From Bradyrhizobium hereditatis (GTDB lineage: Bacteria > Pseudomonadota > Alphaproteobacteria > Rhizobiales > Xanthobacteraceae): a DNA stretch of 64,000 nucleotides. Numbering within the stretch: position 1 is the first letter of the stretch; the number at the start of each line of letters is the position of its first letter. The notes under the pieces are model-generated. The model worked only from the letters and a program-made list of their open reading frames with translations. It had not been told where the DNA came from and searched no databases. This document shows, piece after piece, positions 57,225 to 64,000 of this stretch. The translations under genes were made by a program, and so were the position numbers. The stretch is from positions 354,771-418,770 of the forward strand of contig NZ_JAGKJK010000007.1 of assembly GCF_020329435.1 (NCBI RefSeq), written 5' to 3'.

Positions 57225-57692
57225 CGCTATTTACCTTGGCTGTAGCTGATTGGCATCGCGCCGGTCAGCCCCCCGGCATCGCAATCGAAATTCACCGCGA
57301 AGGTGTAGGATTGTCTTGAGGGAGAGCGTCTCTAAAGCGGGAATAGGGCGGTTGTCGGAAGGACAATCGGAGATTCCGGGCCTATTGTTTTCTGGGCGAG
57401 TATTATGATCAAAGCGAAAAGGAACTATTCGCTCATCCTCAAGCGCGATGTGAGTGTCCTGTGGGATAATATTGGCCGTGCCAAAGCTGCTTTTTGAGAG
57501 GCGGATCTGGTGTCCAGGCGCTGATTACGAGAAACTTTTTCAAGACAAGATTGTCGTCAAGTTAAAGCAAGGGAACCTCGTCATCCTTTTGGCATCATCC
57601 TTAAGCAGGCGTGCGAGTTCTCCTCAAGAGGTCACCTTCGTCATTTGACGGCCTGCATTGTCGTGCTCAGCGATGTCCAGTTGAGGACGTTA
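57225..57692. other. Spacer, no gene supported
   Basis: A 30-codon frame at 57405 (MIKAKRNYSLILKRDVSVLW) and other short frames are present; none is convincing. Confidence 0.4.
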
Positions 57693-57708
57693 TGTCCGCA
57701 ACTCAACA
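57693..57708 (+). promoter_or_regulatory. NifA site for the second NRPS
   Basis: TGTCCGCAACTCAACA is an exact TGT-N10-ACA, centred about 117 bases before the predicted start. Confidence 0.78.
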
Positions 57709-57790
57709 CTAACGCTTAAGTATTCTCCGTCTCGGAGCGAAGTGCATGGATTTTTGCCTCTTCAAGGGGGGGCCTGCTCAACCTTTTGGG

Positions 57791-57806
57791 TGGCACGCTG
57801 ATTGCT
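57791..57806 (+). promoter_or_regulatory. Perfect sigma54 promoter before second NRPS
   Basis: TGGCACGCTGATTGCT, complete match to TGGCACG-N4-TTGCW. Its surroundings resemble the modA promoter (CGGCACGCCGATTGCTGGGA against TGGCACGCTGATTGCTGGGA). Confidence 0.88.
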
Positions 57807-57935
57807 GGGACACGGTGAAGGATCTGTTGCGATCATGGCGGTCCAGCAGCTGCCCGCCTACGGAGACAGATGAAGCTTGCTCGACTGATCCAATCCACGC
57901 CATGGGGGCTGCGCTGTTGAGTGCGGCTTCATTAA
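57807..57935 (+). pseudogene. modA 5' leader scrap
   Basis: After the promoter the sequence continues as in the modA 5' region and reaches ATGAAGCTTGCTCGACTGAT (57869), matching the modA signal-peptide start (MTLTRLI / MSRARLI), then hits a stop after about 16 codons (MKLARLIQSTPWGLRC). So the NRPS leader is made of modA 5' DNA. Confidence 0.65.
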
Positions 57936-58131
57936 GTGAGGCTTTGCCGCTTCCATCACGGGTTCCGCTGTCGTTGATCGCGCTGGATAACTCTCAACAC
58001 TGGCCGGCTTTGATTAGCATTCAACCCGGTTACTCCTGAGCGAATGCAAATCAGTGTGACCGGATTAAGTCGCGATGTGGTGCGGCGCATACGGCGAGGA
58101 CTCCCCAACCTACAGCATGGAGTAGCTGAAT

Positions 58132-61100
58132 ATGGCACATTGGTCTGCTTCGGTATTCGCAGACGCTTGCAAACCGGGCGATTGGGATGGGCAACCACCT
58201 GCAGTCGCATCAATTCGTTCCAGCATCTTTGTTGGTAGTGGTACGCTAGCTATTAGGTGTGCTCAGCTAGTAAGTAAGATGGGTCACGTCGTCTGCGCGG
58301 CGCTGTGTGCCGACGCCATATTCCGGGATTGGGCTTCTCGCGCCGATATCTTGTGTGTAGACAGTGTTGAAGAGCTCTCCGCGTTAATGAATGCCGATCC
58401 GGTAGAGTGGATATTCTCCGTCGGAAATCCATTCATATTGCCACCGGATGTGTTTGCCCGAGTCCGTGAAGGCGCTTTCATTTATCAAGACGGTCCGTTG
58501 CCACGATATGTGGGAGCTCATTCGACGTCTTGGGCGCGGCTGGCCCAAGAGACCGACTATGACATAGCGTGGCATCGTATCAATGATGGTATTAATCCGG
58601 GTGAGTTGGTGGTTGAGCGCCAAGTTTCTATTGCGTCAACCGATACGGCGTTGACCCTGAACCTCAAATGTCATGAAGCCGCTGTCGAAGCTTTCCGAGA
58701 GCTTCTAGCTGATTTAACGAATAGAGAGCTCCATGCTGATCCGCAGGCGCTAGTGGATGGAAGTGTGTTTCCGAGGTGTCGATGCCCGGATGCTGCGGGC
58801 TGTCTGCGATGGAATCGATCCGCGCAAGATCTCTCAAGCATAACACGCGCCTTAGACTATGGGCGGTATCATTCCAATCCGTTGTGTCTGCCCAAGGCGC
58901 TCCTGGGCGATGATGTTGTCGTAGTCAGGCGCTTGGAGGTATCTGCGGGACGCTGCGGCCTTCCGGCAGGGGCCCTGGTTGACATCCACCGCAGCAACTG
59001 GCGTGTGGCGACAGGGACAGAGGATGTTGATGTTTGGTTTGCCAGCTCAGACGGTCTGACTCTGGATGCGCGGACGCTCGCGAGACAGTCCGGTCTGAAT
59101 GTAGGCGATCGCCTCCCGATTTTGAGCGATGAGGAGGCGCGGAGCACAACTGTTGCCCATGAAATATTGGCGCCTCGGGAGAATTTTTGGCGGCAGCGGC
59201 TTGAGCAGTTTAAGACATTGCAGCTTCCGTTTCTGTCGTCTCCGGAAACTGTGGCTCCGCCCAGATGGCAGTCGAGTTCCTGGCTCGTTCCAAGTGCCTT
59301 GGCCGAGCTGTCGCCACTTGATCGCACTGAGTACTTGCTGACTGCTTGGCTGATCTATCTCGCCCGCATCACGGGAGAATCAGAGCTTCAATTGGGATGG
59401 ACTCCCGCACCGAATGGATCGCGAGCCGAGATGAGGGCGGCGGAGGTCCTTGTCGCCTCTGTCGTGCCGATGCAAATGACCATTGATCTCGGTCGTGATT
59501 TTGCAGGAGTACGCAAGGCGGTCGCGGCCGAATGCACTGATCTGAGGGAGCACGACAGTTTTGCGCGCGATCTTATTGCGCGCTCTCCGACGTTGCGCGG
59601 CATGGAGGCGCTACAATCGCGCCGGCCTTGGCCGATTGGCGTGACGGTGACCGCGAATAGCTGTTCTGCCGCTGGTGATCTACCTTCAGGCGCAAATTCT
59701 GAGACAGCCCTTTCCGGTGATTTCCTAACGTTTGAGGTTTGCGCTCTGGATGGGAGCTTTCGGTGGCACTTTGATGCCAGTCGCTTGGCCGCCAAGCAGA
59801 TCGACCGTATCACGGAGCATTTGCAAAATTTGTTGTGTGCTGTGATACGCGATGCACACAAACCGGTGGAGCGGATTGAGCTTCTGTCGTCCGAGGAGCG
59901 CGCATACCTCTTGGAGGAGATGAACCGGACGGCGGCGCCCTATCCGTCGGAGCGATGCATCCATGAGCTGTTTGAGGCGCAGGTGCGCCAGGCGTCGGAT
60001 GTGCTGGCGGTCACCTGCGCGGAGGAGCACTTAAGCTATGGCGAGCTCAATGCGCGGGCGAATCGGCTCGCACATCATCTGATCGCGCTCGGGGTGAGGC
60101 CGGATCAGCCGGTCGCGATCTGCCTTCAGCGCAGCGTGGCGATAGTGGTGGGGCTGCTCGCGATCCTAAAGGCGGGGGGCGCGTATCTGCCGCTTGATCC
60201 GGCCTCTCCGTCCGCGCGGTTGCGGCAGGTTCTTGAGGATGCGGCGCCGCAGCTGGTGCTGGCCGATGCGCCGGGACGCGCCGCGCTGGGCGATGTGGGC
60301 GTCGATGTGACGGTGGTCGATCTCGCGACGGCGACACCGCCTTGGGCAAATCTGCCGGCGTCGAATCCGGATGCGCGCGCGCTCGGTCTGACCTCGCGCC
60401 ATCTCGCCTATGTGATCTACACCTCGGAATCATCAGGCACGCCCAAAGGCGTCGAAATGTCCCACGACTCACTGATGAATTTGCTCTGGTCCTCACCGGA
60501 GCTTGGCGCGCCCAAACGACGCACACTTCAGTTCACGACCCTGAACTTCGACGTGTCATTCCAGGAATTGTTCAGTTGCTGGAGGGACGGCGGGCTGCTC
60601 GTGCTCGTGCAGGAAGAGACCCGTGCGGACTTCTCGGCCTTGCTAGAATTTGTGTGGGGTGAAGCGATCGAGCGGCTTTTCCTCCCGATCGCAGCGTTGA
60701 AACATTTTGCGGAGGTCTGGAGCGCTAAGGGAGTGCTGCTGCCCTCTTTAAGAGAGATCTATACATCGGGCGAGCAATTGCGGGCGACCCCAATGCTCAG
60801 GTCGTTCTTCGAATTGCACCCAAGGGCGAGGTTGATCAATCAGTATGGGCCTACAGAAACCCACGTCGTCACGGAGCACCGTCTCGGGGCGAACCCAGCA
60901 TGTTGGCCGCAATTGCCTCCCATCGGCCGACCGATCGCGAACACGCAGATTTACCTGCTTGATCGTCGTGGTGAACCCGTTCCGTTTGGGGCCGTGGGGG
61001 AGCTTTACATTGGCGGCGCGGGGGTGGCGCGTGGCTATCTGAACCGGCCCGAGCTAACGTCGGAGCGGTTTTTGGCCGATCCGTTCAGCGACGAGGCGGG

Positions 61101-62140
61101 GGCGCGGATGTACCGGACCGGCGATCTCGCGCGCTATCTGCCGGACGGCAATCTGGAGCTTTTTGGGCCGCAACGACGACCAGATGAAAATCCGCGGCTT
61201 CCGGATCGAGCCCGGTGAGATCGCGGCGCGGCTCGTTGAGCGCGCCTCGGTGCGCGACGCGGTGGTGGTGGCGCAAGGGGAGGGTGCGGCCGGGAAGCGT
61301 CTTGTCGCCTATGTCGTTACCGCTGCCGAGCACGCCGGCGAAGCTGAGGGGCCTGAACTTGCCGCCACGCTGCGCACGCACTCAAGTGCGCGCTTGCCGG
61401 AGTACATCGTGCCGTCTGCGTTTGTGCCCCTTAAGGCGCTGCCACTGACGCTGAACGGCAAGCTGGATCGCAAGGCACTGCCGGTGCCGGAGGATGAGGC
61501 GTATGCAACGCTGCGGCTATGAGGCGCCGCAAGGCGAGATCGAGACCACGCTGGCGCAGCTCCGGGCGGAGCTTCTGGGTTTCGCGCGGGTCGGGCAGCA
61601 CGACCAATTGTTCGCGCTGGGCGGGCAATCGTTATTGGCGGTGCGGCTTCTCAGTCGAGCGCTACATCGTGGGTTGAGGTTTAGCACCTCTGGACTCTTC
61701 CAATCTCCCGTTTTGAAAGAACTTGCATCGAAGATTGATTTGGAGCCACACCGCAATACAACTCAAGTGCTTTCCGTTCATGCAACGGGATCGCAACCGC
61801 CACTCTTCTTTATTCCGACAGTTCTCAGAGATTGTTCTTATGTCCTCAGCTTGGCAATCAAAGAGCTTCAGCCGAGGGCCCGCGGGATATTCCTCAGGGG
61901 CAAAGCTACATCATTCGTGGCTTTCATCGATGTTACGGTTACCTGCAAATCCATTAGCCGATCCGAAGCCAAAACAGTACTGGAAATGGTTGGAGCCCTT
62001 CGAGTGCTTAGATGATGAGCGGTTCGAAGCGTTGGAGCACTTTGCTGGAAAAGCTCAGTTGCTGAGCTGCTCGAAAAGGCGCAGCAAATTGGAGCCATAC
62101 CTGCAGATCGTGATCTCCACAATGGGACTTTGATGTATGA
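58132..62140 (+). pseudogene. Formyltransferase-NRPS, frameshifted
   Basis: From ATG 58132: an N-terminal formyltransferase-like domain (about 1-290; QDGPLPRYVGAHSTSWARLA, DINPGELVVE-type INDGINPGELVVERQ) as in formylating starter modules, a partial condensation-like region (about 330-590), then a long adenylation domain (AYVIYTSESSGTPKGVEMSH, INQYGPTETH, YRTGDLARY). Near 61170 the frame is lost; the A-domain end (MKIRGFRIEPGE, LNGKLDRKALPV) is in the next frame, the carrier domain (LGGQSLLAVRLLSR) in a third, and thioesterase scraps (PPLFFIPT, KAQQIGAIPADRDL) in others. Product would have been an N-formylated amino acid. Perfect NifA/sigma54 promoter upstream. The first 1028 codons are open. 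Confidence 0.82.
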
Positions 62141-62484
62141 AAGAGTTGCCCATTATCAGCGCTGCGGTTGTATCAACTTCCGTTCCTGCCAGTTGAATAC
62201 ATCAGTTTTATGCCGCTGAGCCTCTGCTCAGCCGTCCGGCACGAGCAGTCAAGACTTGAATAGGTCCGAGATGCGGGGTTGGAAACCAGATTTTAGATGC
62301 GGCGGCCATTCATGGCGCCGTATCCATTCGAGGCAACCACATGACGATGATAGTTGTTCCAGAGAACCGCCGACTTCTGGCTCGATCCTTATCAGCGGCC
62401 TTAAACAAACTCGCCGACAACGCCCAAGGAAGCAGCGGTCAGGCGCGGCAAGCGGCTCGTTGTCGCAACAGTCTGAGCTAGACA
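62141..62484. other. Spacer, no gene supported
   Basis: Lies between the NRPS remnant and a modC scrap; nothing recognised. Confidence 0.4.
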
Positions 62485-62645
62485 ACAGCGCCTGGCCGAT
62501 GGCGATGCGCTGCCGCTCACCGCCGGAGAGATGTGAGGGAGAGCGGTCGAGCAGCGCGCTATGCCGTGCAATTCGACCAGCCCATCATGCTCGATCGGCG
62601 CTGGTTCGGGTTCGCGGCGCCGTTAAACAAGTTGCCGCGCCGCAC
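62485..62645 (-). pseudogene. modC: modC fragment
   Basis: GATGCGCTGCCGCTCACCGC, then GAGAGATGTGAGGGAGAGCG and GAGCAG match the modC ABC-signature region at 19670-19730 on the same strand, and GTTAAACAAGTTGCCGCGCC matches 19795 onward. A 160-base scrap with internal deletions. It shows that mod DNA has been scattered to both sides of the second NRPS. Confidence 0.75.
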
Positions 62646-62863
62646 ACTTTCTTTCTGTGGGATTGGACCAGACCATCAACCTGGCCACTTCTCCTCGTCT
62701 GCAATGGAGAGACCTATGTCGGCTTCGGCTTCTTTGGAGAAGTGTAAAATGTGCCGCTCAGCTCGATCAAATCGCGTGCCCAATGTGGGATTTTACTTCT
62801 GCCGGAATTGCGCTGATCTTTAGGCTGACGTCATTCACAATCCTGGGCGGAAGGAGTTTGTCG

Positions 62864-62975
62864 ATGCCAGGCGATCCGAAATCGCACGGCTTATGGGAGA
62901 TGACGGCTCCATCGCCGGCAGACGCGGGTCCGCTTGTGGGAGATGCGGAAGCCGATGTTGTTGTGATTGGCGGCG
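62864..62975 (+). pseudogene. FAD oxidoreductase (DAO-type) 5' fragment
   Basis: MPGDPKSHGLWEMTAPSPAD then AGPLVGDAEADVVVIGGG: start of a glycine/D-amino-acid oxidase-type flavoenzyme, with the first half of the FAD loop. GGAAGGAG precedes the ATG. After about 37 codons an IS3 end cuts it off. Confidence 0.7.
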
Positions 62976-63050
62976 GCTGCGCTTCATGCTCTTGTCTTGT
63001 TGTGGGCCAGAGCTAACTTCAACCTGGATTAAGTCCATGGGGCAAGGTCA
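62975..63050 (+). mobile_element. IS3 terminal fragment
   Basis: GGCTGCGCTTCATGCTC to GGGGCAAGGTCA is the same end sequence as at 29250-29326 and 33205-33253, with a few changes. Only the terminus is present. Confidence 0.8.
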
Positions 63051-63480
63051 ATCCAGATACCAGGCCCGGCGGCTCCCATCGCCGTGTGAGCTCCAGGAAT
63101 GGCGTCGCGCTTTGGGGACCTTGCGGTACGGCAATCGGCGGCCTTGGAGTGCAATGGGACGGTTAAGACGCTTTACTCGGCGGCCTCAGTTTTGTGCCCT
63201 GGTGCGCCCATCAAACAAATCCAACAGTTGCGGCTTCAATGACGTCATACCGACCGGTTTGCACCATTTTCGGCCGCGCCGTAGCAAAACGAGTGCGCTT
63301 CAACCGCGAACCGATTCTCAGTGCACTCAATGGTCGGGCACTTCGGTGAGTTTCCGGATCTCGTGACCTCGCTGAAAATCGCTGATGGCTGGTCGCCCCA
63401 GCACAGGCGGACTTGAAGTGGACCCTATGCTGAGGACCACTGGGTCCGGTTTCTTAAGTGGAGCTGCTGCCGTTCCTTCT
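63051..63480. other. Spacer, no gene supported
   Basis: No recognisable coding. The end of the next IS element probably lies near 63417-63450 (AGTGGACCC / TGGGTCC arms). Confidence 0.4.
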
Positions 63481-63491
63481 TCCAAATAGCT

Positions 63492-64000
63492 CTACGCTAC
63501 TCTTGCTTGCTGCTGTTGTGGCTGTGGGGATGTAGACAACGCGCAGCGTTGTCCAAGCTTCTCGCTAGCGAGAAGCGTCATATCCACAGCCTCTTCGCCG
63601 AATGCGCCGGTGACACCGGCCCAGACCGCCATCGGCGCGCGGTTTTCCAGCGCCTGATGAGGGCGCTGGAATTTGTAAAACTCGATCCATCGGGCGATTC
63701 CAGCTTTGGCCTCGTGGCCATCCGAATAACCCTTGAGATAGATGTCTTCGTATTTGAGCGAGCGCCACAGCCGCTCGATGAACACGTTATCCATCCAGCG
63801 CCCGCGACCGTCCATCGAGATCCTGACTCCAGCGGCGGACAGCGTCGCGGTGAAGGCGGCGCTGGTGAACTGGCTGCCCTGGTCGGTATTGAAGATCTCA
63901 GGCCGGCCGAAGCGCGCCAAGGCCTCTTCCAGCGCAGACACGCAGAACGATGTGTCCATCGTGTTCGACAGGCGCCAGGCCAGCACCGCTCGGCTCGTCC
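63492..64000 (-). mobile_element. IS3-family transposase OrfB, runs off window
   Basis: The minus frame holds the C-terminal integrase core: ALARFGRPEIFNTDQGSQFT (second catalytic Asp), ISMDGRGRWMDNVFIERLWR (catalytic Glu) and KFQRPHQALENRAPM. It continues beyond position 64000. Different from the IS type at 22 and 29 kb. Confidence 0.92.

Overview
The window looks like part of the symbiosis island of a Bradyrhizobium-type soybean/legume symbiont. It carries an alphaproteobacterial nif/fix cluster (nifH, nifQ, an Irr-like regulator, nifV, nifW, fixB, fixC, fixX), a nod box with nodF/nodE relics, dctA, groESL and many broken insertion sequences, with high-GC codon use in most real genes. Genus-level assignment is inference from protein resemblance recalled from memory; no search was run.

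Layout. 0-8 kb: nitrogen fixation genes, with NifA-type upstream sites (TGT-N10-ACA) and sigma54 -24/-12 promoters in front of nifV and of the fix operon; fixA is a pseudogene here. 8-16.5 kb: an SDR enzyme, a HEPN-domain gene, a broken SRAP gene, a four-gene ubiquitin-like conjugation cassette (Ubl-E2-JAB-E1), then ahpC-ahpD behind a sigma54 promoter. 16.5-22 kb: a decayed, partly duplicated molybdate transport locus (modABC, DUF2478) with sigma54 promoters, ending in a truncated second dctA. 22-30 kb: a truncated tRNA-Glu-like sequence, IS3 relics and, between them, an apparently intact Detocs-type phosphorelay defence operon (dtcA-dtcB-dtcC), then a broken mobile mystery A/B (Fic) pair. 30-37 kb: an MHS-type MFS transporter, ICE-type small genes, and groES-groEL behind a CIRCE-like element. 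37-45 kb: a two-module NRPS overlapping a MATE exporter gene. 45-50 kb: DUF736 relic, nod box with nodFE relics, dctA, group II intron-like and IS630 relics. 50-58 kb: mostly decayed sequence, with a thioredoxin/TPR gene that sits behind a copied nifH leader, a fixC scrap and an ABC exporter. 58-64 kb: a frameshifted formyltransferase-NRPS behind a strong sigma54/NifA promoter, a modC scrap, a truncated FAD oxidoreductase and an IS3 transposase running off the end.

How it fits together. The working parts serve bacteroid nitrogen fixation: nitrogenase Fe protein, FeMo-cofactor synthesis (NifQ for Mo, NifV for homocitrate), the FixBCX electron branch (its FixA partner must come from elsewhere), dicarboxylate uptake, peroxide defence and a chaperonin. 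NifA/sigma54 control has spread by copying promoter pieces: the nifH leader in front of the thioredoxin gene, and a mod/dctA regulatory segment found in four places, one of which drives the second NRPS. Between these lie at least two immune-type systems (Ubl conjugation, Detocs) and toxin-type genes (HEPN, Fic), typical of accessory island DNA.
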